DNA of 50,123 nucleotides from an uncultured Roseburia sp. GTDB lineage: Bacteria > Bacillota > Clostridia > Lachnospirales > Lachnospiraceae. Each line of letters begins with the position of its first letter. Position 1 is the stretch's first letter. Where the stretch lies: NCBI GenBank assembly GCA_947652855.1, contig CANTEO010000011.1:1-50123 (forward strand). The letters run 5' to 3'. Below, in pieces: positions 34,102 to 41,396 of the stretch. The translations under genes were made by a program, and so were the position numbers. The notes beneath the pieces are model-generated. The model made no database searches, was not told the DNA's origin, and saw only the letters and a program-made list of their open reading frames with translations.

Positions 34102-35289
34102 CTACTCCAAAAACGTCACCTTCTGCCAATGGCTCTGCCTTGCATACGCCTCATACTCCGCTTTTCCAACAGAAGCGTCCTTTCGGATCAGCTCCACGTT
34201 CATGCCCTGCCTCCGTTTCTCCATCGCCTGCGCGGCCGCCTCATGAAACCGTTCCCTGACATAGACGATCACCTCTCCCTGATACGGGATCTCGGCCTCG
34301 ATGCCCTGCCTGCCAAGCGAGGACATCAGCTGATCCACGACGATGACGAACCCAATGGACGCGGCGTTTTTCCCAAAATGGCTCAAAAGCTTGTCGTATC
34401 TGCCTCCCTTTAAGATCGGCTCTCCGCTGCCAAACGTATATCCGGCAAAGATGATCCCTGTGTAATACTCGTAGCCGCTCACCATCCCCGGCTCATAAGA
34501 GACGTATGCGTCCACGTGGTAAGCCTGAAGCGCCTTATGCAGCTCCTCTAAGCGGACGATGGCCGACAAAATCTCCGGGTAGCCCGCAGCCAGCGCCCGC
34601 GCCCGCGCCATTTCATCCGCTGAAAAATAAAAGCCGCCCAACATGGAAAACAGCCCTCTTAAATCGGCCTCCATCGCCTGCTTTGACAGCGCCTCCTCAA
34701 GTCCGAAGTAATTTTTGTTCGCAATCAGGCCGCGCAGCTCTCCCGCCATGTCCTCGTCAAAGCCGGCCGCCTCAATCAGCCCCTTAAAAACCCCCGCATG
34801 GCCCACGCTTAGCTGAAATTCCTTAAGGCCCGAGGCGAGCAGGCACTCCACCGCCATAGAAATAAGCTCCGCGTCGGCCTCCACGGAATTGTCGCCGATC
34901 AGCTCCGCGCCAAGCTGCGTGGCCTCCTTCATCCTTCCCTGATAGCTGGAATTGTTGATAAACGTGTTTCCCAGATAATATAGCCGGATCGGCATATTCC
35001 ACTCCCCAAAATATTTCGCCACGGCCCGCGCCACGGAAGGCGTGATGTCAGGGCGTAAAACCAGGGTATTCCCCTCCCGGTCAAAAAATTTATAGAGATC
35101 CTTCGACGGCGTCGTGCCGATTTCCTTCCCAAAAACGTCAAAAAACTCAAACGTGGGCGTCTGGATCATTCGATACCCAAAACGCTCCATCGCATCCGTC
35201 ATCTGCCCTTGCAGAACCTGCTTCTTTTTGCATTCTTCATTATAAATGTCACGCACGCCCTCCGGCGTGTGCAGTAGCTGTCTTTTCAT
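34102..35289 (-). CDS. hisZ: ATP phosphoribosyltransferase regulatory subunit
   Basis: The 395-residue protein is HisZ, a histidyl-tRNA synthetase paralogue that lacks aminoacylation activity and serves as regulatory subunit for short-form HisG in the first step of histidine synthesis. The N terminus HTPEGVRDIYNEECKKK, motif 2-like LVLRPDITPSVARAVA, and the AGYTFGSGEPILKGGRYDKLL region are typical. The anticodon-binding domain is short or absent. No hisG or other his gene is within the window, so this copy is detached or starts an operon downstream is not the case here; an unlinked hisG must exist. A class II HisRS paralogue of other function is the alternative. Confidence 0.88.
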   Translation of the reverse strand: MKRQLLHTPEGVRDIYNEECKKKQVLQGQMTDAMERFGYRMIQTPTFEFFDVFGKEIGTTPSKDLYKFFDREGNTLVLRPDITPSVARAVAKYFGEWNMPIRLYYLGNTFINNSSYQGRMKEATQLGAELIGDNSVEADAELISMAVECLLASGLKEFQLSVGHAGVFKGLIEAAGFDEDMAGELRGLIANKNYFGLEEALSKQAMEADLRGLFSMLGGFYFSADEMARARALAAGYPEILSAIVRLEELHKALQAYHVDAYVSYEPGMVSGYEYYTGIIFAGYTFGSGEPILKGGRYDKLLSHFGKNAASIGFVIVVDQLMSSLGRQGIEAEIPYQGEVIVYVRERFHEAAAQAMEKRRQGMNVELIRKDASVGKAEYEAYARQSHWQKVTFLE

Positions 35290-35333
35290 ATGCTTTCACG
35301 CTCCATTTCTATTCCGCCTGCTGCCCGTCCGCT

Positions 35334-35867
35334 TCATTCCCTGGCGGACAGATCCTTCTGAAGGCCATCCAGATAGGGGATCATGGCCCCGTTTCCGCCT
35401 TCCAAAAAAAACTCCGGCGAAAGCTCCTCATAACGGAAGCTTTTCCTGCCCCCCTCCAGCATCCTTTCCCAAAATTTCTTTAACAGAGAAAGCTGAAGGT
35501 AATAAAATTCCTCCCGTTTTGTATAGAAAATCAAAAAAAACGCAATCCCGCCCTGTCCCTCGAACCGCTCCATAAATTCCACCTGGTGCGCATGGATATT
35601 GGCGAGAGGGAATGTGTCTGTATGGCATTCCTTCGCGTCAAAGCAGACCGGGATGCCCTGCACCGCGCCAATGTAGTCCACGGTGCTTTTCTGGTCGAAA
35701 TAAGCCAGGGTGATCCGCCTGCTCTCCTTATCAATGGCGACGGGCGTGATCGGCGTGGGGATTTTTTGAATTAACGCCAGCCCGTTCTCTAGATACCTTT
35801 CATTTGTGCGGTTTACAAATTCCTCCAGCGCAGACCCGCGCAGTCCCCTGCTGTTCCAAGTCGCCAT
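35334..35867 (-). CDS. recU: Holliday junction resolvase RecU
   Basis: The 177-residue protein matches RecU, the Gram-positive Holliday junction resolvase. The N-terminal NSRGLRGSALEEFVNRTNERYL, and the catalytic core STVDYIGAVQGIPVCFDAKE, are diagnostic; the core gives the D...D-x-K variant of the PD-(D/E)XK site, with Asp in place of the usual Glu (E-A-K) of Bacillus RecU. Length is a little below the Bacillus protein (about 200). It sits between rluA, which ends 5 bases before its... upstream side, and hisZ. In many Firmicutes it pairs with the PBP1 gene; here it does not. Confidence 0.9.
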   Translation of the reverse strand: MATWNSRGLRGSALEEFVNRTNERYLENGLALIQKIPTPITPVAIDKESRRITLAYFDQKSTVDYIGAVQGIPVCFDAKECHTDTFPLANIHAHQVEFMERFEGQGGIAFFLIFYTKREEFYYLQLSLLKKFWERMLEGGRKSFRYEELSPEFFLEGGNGAMIPYLDGLQKDLSARE

Positions 35868-35871
35868 TCCC

Positions 35872-36813
35872 CTAGAGCCGCTCCATCGCCCTGCGGAACG
35901 CCTCCGGCATCGGGGCCTTCACCTCCTGCCCATTCGTAAGGCGCACCCGGCTGGCGAACAGAAGCTGCGCGGAAATCCCGGGAACCCGCTCGCCGCCATA
36001 CTTGGCGTCCCCCAAAATCGGATGCCCAATGGAGGCTAAATGCGCCCGGATCTGATGCGTCCGCCCGGTAATCAGGCGCACTTCAAGAAGCGTCGCGTCT
36101 GAAAACTGGCGAACCGGCGCATACTCCGTCTCAATCCATTTGTCGTCCTTCGTCGCCGGCTGCTTTAAGATCTCCGCTTTATTCTTCGCCTCATCCTTGC
36201 GCAGATACCCCTCAATATGGCGGGACTCCGTGACTTTTCCCTGGACGAGGCAAAGATAATACTTTGAAATCCCCCGCTCCTTCAAGTCGTCCGACATCTC
36301 CTGCAAGCCCTTTAACGTCTTCCCAAAAATCAGGATGCCAGAGGTGTTGCGGTCCAGGCGGTTTACGACGGAGGGCCGAAACGTCTTAAGCTCCTCCTCC
36401 GAAATCTTCCCGCAGGCGAGCAGATACGCAAGCAGATATTCATTTGCGGAGACATCATCCGCCTTCGCTTTCTGCGACAGCATCCCGGCCGGCTTGTCCA
36501 CAATCAGGACATCCTCGTCTTCATAAAGGAACTCCAGCGGGAAACGGCCCAAATTGACCTTTGGCAGGCCCTCCAAAACCTCTCCGACATCCCCCATCGA
36601 AAACTTAAGGAACGTCTCTTCCGACAGATACAGCTTTACATTGTCGCCTTCCGTCAGCCTTGCCGCGCCGTCCGACTTTTTATCATTCAGCACAATATTT
36701 TTCTTGCGCAGCATTTTATAGACAAAGCTGCCCGGCGCGTTTTGAAGAAGCTTCCTTAAATATTTGTCAAAACGCTGCCCGGCCTCGTTTTCCTGAATCA
36801 CAAATTCACGCAT
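35872..36813 (-). CDS. RluA family pseudouridine synthase (RluC-like)
   Basis: The 313-residue enzyme isomerises uridines in rRNA. An S4-like RNA-binding domain at the N terminus (about 10-60) is followed by the catalytic domain with the RluA motif NRLDRNTSGILIFGKT (catalytic Asp) and GRTHQIRAHLASIGHPILGD. The first residue of the usual H-R-L-D motif is Asn here, a common variant. AGGGGAG precedes the ATG. It has a candidate promoter at 36859-36887 and runs into recU four bases later. Confidence 0.93.
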   Translation of the reverse strand: MREFVIQENEAGQRFDKYLRKLLQNAPGSFVYKMLRKKNIVLNDKKSDGAARLTEGDNVKLYLSEETFLKFSMGDVGEVLEGLPKVNLGRFPLEFLYEDEDVLIVDKPAGMLSQKAKADDVSANEYLLAYLLACGKISEEELKTFRPSVVNRLDRNTSGILIFGKTLKGLQEMSDDLKERGISKYYLCLVQGKVTESRHIEGYLRKDEAKNKAEILKQPATKDDKWIETEYAPVRQFSDATLLEVRLITGRTHQIRAHLASIGHPILGDAKYGGERVPGISAQLLFASRVRLTNGQEVKAPMPEAFRRAMERL

Positions 36814-36858
36814 AATGCTCCCCTTCTATCTTTCAAATATCAGTCTACAGTCTTTACT

Positions 36859-36887
36859 ATCATATCCAAAAGCGCCGCAAGAAGCAA
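36859..36887 (-). promoter_or_regulatory. Candidate promoter for rluA-recU
   Basis: On the minus strand TTGCTT (36882-36887), a 17-base spacer and TATGAT (36859-36864). The -35 box is weak, the -10 box good. It lies in the 85-base gap between the glycosyltransferase stop and rluA. Confidence 0.45.
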
Positions 36888-36898
36888 CAAAAATTTTT

Positions 36899-38071
36899 TT
36901 ATGGATCGCGCGAAAGCCAGGACATCAGCTCTAACGCCCGATGCTCCCAGGCGTCCCTATTGGCCGCCGCCTCATATGCCCGCTCCACAATCTCCCTGGC
37001 GCGGCCCCTCTGCTCATGATAATACGCAATGCGCCCTGCAAGCGCGTCCAAATCCCGCCAGTCATAAAGCGCCGCCTCCCTGCCGTCCCAAAGCGCCTGC
37101 CTGGCAAACTGCGTCCCTTCCGTAAAGCAAAGCGTGCGGTTTAACATTGCGGAATACACCCGGTCATGCAGGCCCCCATGGAACCCCGGCGCCGTGTCCA
37201 AAAGCATCCTCGCGTTCGCCATCATCTGCAGGGAGGCTGCAAACCCAATGCCTTTTTGGATAGACACATGCGCCTGCCGCAGGCCCGAAACCTTCTCCCA
37301 CCCATGCCCAATGACCGTCATCGGGACCTTCGCCTTCGCCGCCGCCAGCAAAGCCTCTTTCCTCCTGTGATCCCGAAGGTACTTATCAGCAAGGAAATCG
37401 CCGTTTAGCCGCTCCGCGAACGCCTCCGCGCCAAGCGCCTCGCCCTCCCTGTCCAAATACGCCAAAAGCGCCCCTTCCTGCGTGAGGTCGGGATCGGCCT
37501 CCATCATCTCAATTAACGCCGAAACCTCCCGCCTCTTTTCGCAAGGATAGCTTCTTAACTCCTCGAGCCATCTCCCCTCGTCCCCATACGTCCCTAAAAA
37601 AAGGAGATCCAGGCGTTTTTCAGAAAACGGGCGCGCCATGCCCGCCTGCATCCCGCCAAGCGGCAAATAATATACGTGTTTGACATTGGGATAATGCGCC
37701 TTCACATATGCCTGATGGCATTTGTCAATGCAGATCACAGAATAATTGAAAAACTTCCCCGTCAGCGCCGGATGGTGATACAGCGGGTGATCGACGAGAT
37801 AATTAAAAAAAGGCGTCCGAAACGCCTGTAAGAACGGCGTGCCGTCCTCCAGTTCCAATCGGGGCAACAGCGAATTAAAATCAAATGCGGCAAGAAAACT
37901 CTCCTGCCGCATCAAAATATCCAAAAGCTTCTCTTCCATCTGCGCCGTCACGTCACAGAATTCGACCGGACGCCCCTGCTCCAAAAGAGCGTCCGCAATG
38001 CATCTCATAAAATACTGGTTGGACTCGTAGCATAAATCCCTGGAGCCAAGCAGCAAGACCGTGTCTCCCAT
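36899..38071 (-). CDS. CgeB-like glycosyltransferase
   Basis: The 390-residue protein resembles the CgeB/DUF3880 type of family 1-like glycosyltransferases. The N-terminal half gives a Rossmann-like fold with VLLLGSRDLCYESNQYF and a FFNYLVDHPLYHH phrase. The C-terminal half has VPMTVIGHGW and the family trait H-x-S-I-Q-K-G...N-A-R-M-L-L-D-T-A-P-G-F-H-G-G-L-H-D-R, where donor-binding residues lie. No signal peptide or membrane segment is seen, so it acts in the cytosol. The acceptor is unknown; relatives decorate spore coats or surface glycans. It follows the rhomboid-like gene by 14 bases. Confidence 0.75.
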   Translation of the reverse strand: MGDTVLLLGSRDLCYESNQYFMRCIADALLEQGRPVEFCDVTAQMEEKLLDILMRQESFLAAFDFNSLLPRLELEDGTPFLQAFRTPFFNYLVDHPLYHHPALTGKFFNYSVICIDKCHQAYVKAHYPNVKHVYYLPLGGMQAGMARPFSEKRLDLLFLGTYGDEGRWLEELRSYPCEKRREVSALIEMMEADPDLTQEGALLAYLDREGEALGAEAFAERLNGDFLADKYLRDHRRKEALLAAAKAKVPMTVIGHGWEKVSGLRQAHVSIQKGIGFAASLQMMANARMLLDTAPGFHGGLHDRVYSAMLNRTLCFTEGTQFARQALWDGREAALYDWRDLDALAGRIAYYHEQRGRAREIVERAYEAAANRDAWEHRALELMSWLSRDP

Positions 38072-38085
38072 GCATCCTCCTTAAG

Positions 38086-38934
38086 CTATCGCTTCACGTG
38101 CGTATGCGTGAACAAATGCTCCTGGCAATACTCATAGTTGCCCTCACATTTGGAGCAGAAGCGGAACTCCAGATTCGGGTCATCCTGCTCCGTCCTGCCG
38201 CAGACCGCGCATTTGTGCTTCGTCACGCCCGGCCGCGTCGGCGCCTGGCGCATCTGCGCCTTAAACTTCTGCCGCCTGTGGATTTCTTTTGGAGAAACCC
38301 TGCGGAAATCCTTAACGGACAGATAGAACACAATAAAGTTGAGAAGCGACATAATGATCGCGACCCTTCCCGCCCAATTCGTCTGCAGCAGGCTAAACAG
38401 GATCAAGGCCGCATAGACCGCCGCCAGCCACTTCATTTTGATCGGGACGATAAAATACAGCATCACCTGCATTTCCGGGAAACACATGGCGAATGCCAGG
38501 AAAATCGACATATTGATATAGTCCGTGGTGAAAAAGCCCCCCATGCCCACCGCCGGCACGCCATTCATCAGATAATAAATCCCATACAGCAAAAACGCGC
38601 CGATCACAGTAAAGAGCATCCCGCCAAAAATATAGACATTGAACCGGAAGGTCCCCCACGCGCGCTCTAACGCCTGCCCAAGCTGAAAATAAAACAGCAC
38701 CATGATGACGATAAAAAGCAAATTGCTGTTCGGGGGCATAAGCACCCACGTAAACAGCCTCCAAACCTGCCCCCGCAGGATGTAATACGGCTCTAAGGTC
38801 ATGTAATAGAGGGCCTGCGGCGCGGCAATCCTAAGCAAAGCCCCAACCGCATAGCCCAACAGCACATAAAAGATCAAATTTGGAACCGCAAACCTTCCAA
38901 GCTTTCGCTCCATTTTATTTAAAAACCGATTCAT
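38086..38934 (-). CDS. Rhomboid-like membrane protein with C-terminal zinc finger
   Basis: The 282-residue protein has about six membrane helices with rhomboid/derlin-like traits (WRLFTWVLMPPN, a W-x-x-F-x-F-N-x-Y pattern, GMGGFFTTDYINMSIFLAFAMCFPE). The rhomboid serine motif G-x-S-x and the paired His are not visible, so it is probably a non-proteolytic relative. The soluble C terminus holds a zinc-binding block CAVCGRTEQ...FRFCSKCEGNYEYCQEHLFTHTH, with at least five Cys and several His. A consensus promoter lies 44 bases upstream. The role is unknown; such pseudo-rhomboids may bind and steer membrane clients. Confidence 0.75.
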   Translation of the reverse strand: MNRFLNKMERKLGRFAVPNLIFYVLLGYAVGALLRIAAPQALYYMTLEPYYILRGQVWRLFTWVLMPPNSNLLFIVIMVLFYFQLGQALERAWGTFRFNVYIFGGMLFTVIGAFLLYGIYYLMNGVPAVGMGGFFTTDYINMSIFLAFAMCFPEMQVMLYFIVPIKMKWLAAVYAALILFSLLQTNWAGRVAIIMSLLNFIVFYLSVKDFRRVSPKEIHRRQKFKAQMRQAPTRPGVTKHKCAVCGRTEQDDPNLEFRFCSKCEGNYEYCQEHLFTHTHVKR

Positions 38935-38977
38935 CCGTCGCCCGCCTTTTCATTCTTTATTCCATACGCTTAAAAGC

Positions 38978-39006
38978 ATTATAGTTACTTCTATTTTCCT
39001 TGTCAA
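38978..39006 (-). promoter_or_regulatory. Consensus SigA promoter for the rhomboid-like gene
   Basis: On the minus strand TTGACA (39001-39006), a 17-base spacer and TATAAT (38978-38983): a perfect match to the vegetative consensus in both boxes. Confidence 0.85.
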
Positions 39007-39050
39007 TCATTTTATCGAAACTCGCCGCCCAGAAATTCCTGCAAATCACC

Positions 39051-39105
39051 TTGACTTGAATCGCTATACGTGATATATTTATCACATAAAAGAGAAATAT
39101 ATCAC
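39051..39105 (+). promoter_or_regulatory. Promoter with paired palindromic operators
   Basis: TTGACT (39051-39056), a 17-base spacer and TATATT (39074-39079). The -10 box lies inside GTGATA-TATT-TATCAC (39070-39085). In addition GTGATATATTT (39070-39080) is exactly inverted as AAATATATCAC at 39095-39105. Binding by the XRE regulator encoded downstream would block transcription, giving autoregulation. Confidence 0.75.
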
Positions 39106-39124
39106 ACAAAAAGGAGAGAGGGCT

Positions 39125-39550
39125 ATGAAAGAAAAAGAAAAAACGATCTTAACCGTCAAGAAAAAAGTAATGATTGCTTACGTGCTGAATGGCGCGATCT
39201 TATGCGTGGCGGGGGCGTTCGGAATGTTTCAGTACGGATGGACGGATCTCCTTTACTGGTGCATTTTGATCGGCGTCCATGCGATCGCGCTGCCAGCGTA
39301 TCTGTCCCATATGAAAAAAGAAGCCGACGACGAGATGTCCGACCGCAACTTATCCGATGCGAAAGCGAAGACGCTGAATGCCATGCAGTACGTCATGTTC
39401 GCCTACTTGCTAGCCGCAATGGCCCTGCTTAGGTTTCCGCCTTCTTTTATGAAGGAGCCGATCCAAATGATCGCGCCAAGCTACTTTCTAATTGCTGGCT
39501 CAGCCTATATCCTGATCGGATATTACTTTCAAAAGTTAGAGAACAATTAA
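39125..39550 (+). CDS. Four-helix membrane protein paired with XRE regulator
   Basis: The 141-residue protein has four predicted membrane helices (about 15-35, 40-60, 86-104 and 117-135) joined by a charged cytosolic loop (61-85). I do not recognise a named family with confidence; it recalls the small membrane partners of 70-residue XRE regulators in Firmicutes. AAGGAGAGAGG precedes the ATG. The regulator gene begins one base after its stop, so the two are coupled. Confidence 0.75.
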   Translation: MKEKEKTILTVKKKVMIAYVLNGAILCVAGAFGMFQYGWTDLLYWCILIGVHAIALPAYLSHMKKEADDEMSDRNLSDAKAKTLNAMQYVMFAYLLAAMALLRFPPSFMKEPIQMIAPSYFLIAGSAYILIGYYFQKLENN

Positions 39551-39551
39551 G

Positions 39552-39773
39552 ATGAGCGCCTTAAAGACAAGAATGCATGAATTTCGTAAAGAAAAGAAAC
39601 TTTCGCAAGCAGAGCTCGCAGACCTCGTCGGCGTCAGGAGGGAGACGATCGGAAAGCTGGAAAACGGGAAATATAACCCTTCGCTCAAGCTAGCCATGGA
39701 TATCGCCAACGTATTCGGCACAACCGTAGAACATGTCTTCCATTTTGAGGAGGATGCCGGCAATAAGCAATAG
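39552..39773 (+). CDS. Small XRE family transcriptional regulator
   Basis: The 73-residue protein is a single helix-turn-helix of the Cro/XRE (YozG-like) type: FRKEKKLSQAELADLVGVRRETIGKLENGKYNPSLKLAM is the domain (shortened in part), with no ligand domain. It has no clear ribosome binding site; its ATG lies one base after the membrane-protein stop, so translation is likely coupled. It probably represses its own operon through the palindromes at 39070-39105. A strong terminator begins at its stop codon. Confidence 0.92.
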   Translation: MSALKTRMHEFRKEKKLSQAELADLVGVRRETIGKLENGKYNPSLKLAMDIANVFGTTVEHVFHFEEDAGNKQ

Positions 39774-39807
39774 GGCGGGAACCCTTTCGATTCCCGCCCT
39801 TTCTTTT
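39773..39807 (+). terminator. Rho-independent terminator after the XRE gene
   Basis: GGGCGGGAA (39773-39781) and TTCCCGCCC (39791-39799) form a perfect 9-bp stem with a 9-base loop, followed by TTTCTTTT. Confidence 0.9.
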
Positions 39808-39824
39808 AGATGCCGCCTTTTTAT

Positions 39825-40052
39825 TTATGCAACTGCGTAGTGCTTCAATGCATTCTCAAACTTCGCATTCTCTCCAAAATACTGTACTTTCAAATCTTTC
39901 TTCAAACCGAGGCCCAAAACTCCAAGAAATGATTTTGCGTCAATATAGATATGATCGTACAGAATATCAATTTCAAAATCGCACTGACCTGCTGCATTCA
40001 CAAAATTTTCCACATCTTCCGAATTGCTAAAACGAACCCTCTTTTCTGTCAT
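39825..40052 (-). CDS. HPr-like protein lacking the phosphorylated histidine
   Basis: The 75-residue protein has the HPr fold pattern: a short strand, helix, then IDAKSFLGVLGLGL, the segment around the regulatory Ser46 of HPr (here S41). The H-A-R-P active-site region that should stand near residue 15 is replaced by FSNSEDVENF with no His. It therefore cannot carry phosphate in the sugar PTS through His15, but could be phosphorylated on the serine like Bacillus Crh. Of two ATGs (40061 and 40052) the second has AAAGGA nine bases upstream. It stands alone with its own promoter. Confidence 0.82.
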   Translation of the reverse strand: MTEKRVRFSNSEDVENFVNAAGQCDFEIDILYDHIYIDAKSFLGVLGLGLKKDLKVQYFGENAKFENALKHYAVA

Positions 40053-40107
40053 AGCCTTCATTCCTTTCTATAATTCAATAATTTCAGTTTTCCCGGCTGC
40101 ATATGGA

Positions 40108-40136
40108 ATTATGCCATCTTATTTCCATTTTGTCAA
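40108..40136 (-). promoter_or_regulatory. SigA promoter for the HPr-like gene
   Basis: On the minus strand TTGACA (40131-40136), a 17-base spacer and CATAAT (40108-40113). Confidence 0.75.
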
Positions 40137-40402
40137 AAATCGCCTGCCGTTTTCTGGCAAAGAATTTTCGTTGATTTACACCTATTTTTCATTTATTTCC
40201 ATCCCATTTTTTTACAGCTTAGGATTCTTTTTTTCGAAATGTATTCGATATTTAGACAATTGACACCACCATTTATTACAATGCAAAATGCGAAAATAAG
40301 GCAAATATGTGTATTTTTGATAAAATTTTGAAAATCAAAGGATTTCATCAAACGCAAATTTTAAGCACAAAATCAGGCATTGCGTCCAATCGAGACGCAT
40401 GA
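40137..40402. other. AT-rich intergenic stretch
   Basis: No gene is supported here. The stretch is markedly AT-rich with several A and T runs, and near its right end holds a small hairpin GCGTC-CAATCGA-GACGC at 40382-40398. It separates the divergent HPr-like and bioY promoters. A plus-strand open frame at 40024-40263 overlaps the HPr promoter and start and shows no family pattern. Confidence 0.6.
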
Positions 40403-40456
40403 TTGTGAACCATTTTCTTATTGCAGGTTGACAATCGAAGGGAAATGCCCTACACT
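40402..40456 (+). promoter_or_regulatory. BirA operator overlapping the bioY promoter
   Basis: ATTGTGAACC (40402-40411), a 14-base spacer and GGTTGACAAT (40426-40435) match the known Gram-positive BirA operator pattern (TTGT-x-AACC then GGTT-x-ACAA). The right half contains the -35 box TTGACA (40428-40433), which with a 17-base spacer meets TACACT (40451-40456). Biotin-loaded BirA would therefore block the polymerase directly. Confidence 0.85.
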
Positions 40457-40488
40457 CAAAGCATACTATACAGAGGAGATGCATAGAC

Positions 40489-41064
40489 ATGAAGGATGCC
40501 ACACGCACAAAATCCCGGCTCTCGGCGCATCAAACCGCCATTACGGGCCTTATGGCCGCGCTGATGTGCATTTTGGGGCCTTTATCCATTCCAATTGGCG
40601 CCGTCCCCATTTCATTTACCAATTTTGCCATTTACCTGGCTGTTTACGTCGCAGGGACAAAGCTCGGCCTTTTGAGCTTCTGCGTCTATCTGCTGCTTGG
40701 CGCTGCGGGGCTTCCTGTTTTTTCCGGATTTTCCGGGGGCCTTGCAAAGCTTGCCGGTCCAACAGGCGGCTATCTTGTCGGCTTTCTTGCCATGGCGCTC
40801 ATTTCCGGCCTCTTTATCGCCAAAAGCCATGGCAGGCCCGCGCTCTCCGTCTTTGGCATGGCGCTTGGCACGATTGTCGCCTATCTGTTCGGCTCTGTCT
40901 GGTTCCTCCTCCAGGCAGGATGCTCTCTGTGGCACGCGCTGACCGTCTGCGTCTTCCCATTCCTGATCGGGGACGCCGTAAAAATCCTGCTCGCCGCCAA
41001 GCTTGGCCCCATGCTGCGTGGAGCGCTGAAAAAAGCGGGCCTTAAGGAGGCGGCCAGACAATAA
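40489..41064 (+). CDS. bioY: Biotin transporter substrate-binding subunit BioY
   Basis: The 191-residue integral membrane protein is the S component that captures biotin for an energy-coupling factor transporter. Six hydrophobic segments, the N-terminal AALMCILGPLSIPIGAVPISFTNF and the conserved GLPVFSGFSGGLAKLAGPTGGYLVGF phrases (each given in part) are the BioY signature. The AGAGGAG at 40472-40478 supports the ATG. The BirA operator upstream shows biotin control. No EcfA/EcfT genes are near, so it must use a shared ECF module encoded elsewhere. Confidence 0.95.
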   Translation: MKDATRTKSRLSAHQTAITGLMAALMCILGPLSIPIGAVPISFTNFAIYLAVYVAGTKLGLLSFCVYLLLGAAGLPVFSGFSGGLAKLAGPTGGYLVGFLAMALISGLFIAKSHGRPALSVFGMALGTIVAYLFGSVWFLLQAGCSLWHALTVCVFPFLIGDAVKILLAAKLGPMLRGALKKAGLKEAARQ

Positions 41065-41094
41065 ATTGCAATGATGGCAGAACCGTCAATTTAC

Positions 41095-41123
41095 TTGTAT
41101 CCTCAGCGAAAGAATGGTAAACT
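41095..41123 (+). promoter_or_regulatory. Promoter for the 50-residue membrane protein
   Basis: TTGTAT (41095-41100), a 17-base spacer and TAAACT (41118-41123). Confidence 0.5.
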
Positions 41124-41149
41124 ATACTATTATATGAGGAGGTTTTTCT

Positions 41150-41302
41150 ATGAACGAAAAAGTATATAAGACGATCGGCTTTTCCGGGGCGTCCAGTCTC
41201 GCCATCGGCATCTGCATCCTCGTAACCGGCATCGCTTCCGGCGTCTTGCTGATCGTCAGCGGGGCAAGGCTCTTAAAGAGCAAAAAAAAGATTCTTTTAT
41301 GA
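41150..41302 (+). CDS. 50-residue small membrane protein
   Basis: A short frame of 50 codons starts at ATG 41150 behind an excellent GAGGAGG at 41136-41142. The product begins MNEKVYKTIG, has one long hydrophobic stretch (about residues 15-40) that could form one helix or a tight hairpin, and ends with a basic LLKSKKKILL. Small proteins of this shape recur in Clostridia without known function. Its own promoter upstream and a terminator 24 bases after the stop make a complete transcription unit. Confidence 0.8.
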   Translation: MNEKVYKTIGFSGASSLAIGICILVTGIASGVLLIVSGARLLKSKKKILL

Positions 41303-41326
41303 AACGCCCTCCGCTTTCCAGTCAAA

Positions 41327-41374
41327 ACGCGCAGGGAGCCATGTTTTCCAAACGGCTCCCTGCGCGTCTTTATT
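41327..41374. terminator. Bidirectional terminator
   Basis: ACGCGCAGGGAGCC (41327-41340) and GGCTCCCTGCGCGT (41354-41367) form a perfect 14-bp stem with a 13-base loop. CTTTATTT follows on the plus strand and, on the minus strand, TTTTGAC. It can end both the small-protein gene and the SGNH lipoprotein gene. Confidence 0.88.
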
Positions 41375-41396
41375 TCCACTGTCACTAAACCGCCCA

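Noticed and set aside
38098..38670. Plus-strand 190-codon frame opposite the rhomboid-like gene
   Set aside because: Arg/His-rich shadow with no start signal; the minus-strand gene has a consensus promoter.
40380..41045. Plus-strand 221-codon frame overlapping bioY
   Set aside because: It begins in the BirA operator region and shows no family pattern, while the bioY frame is unmistakable.
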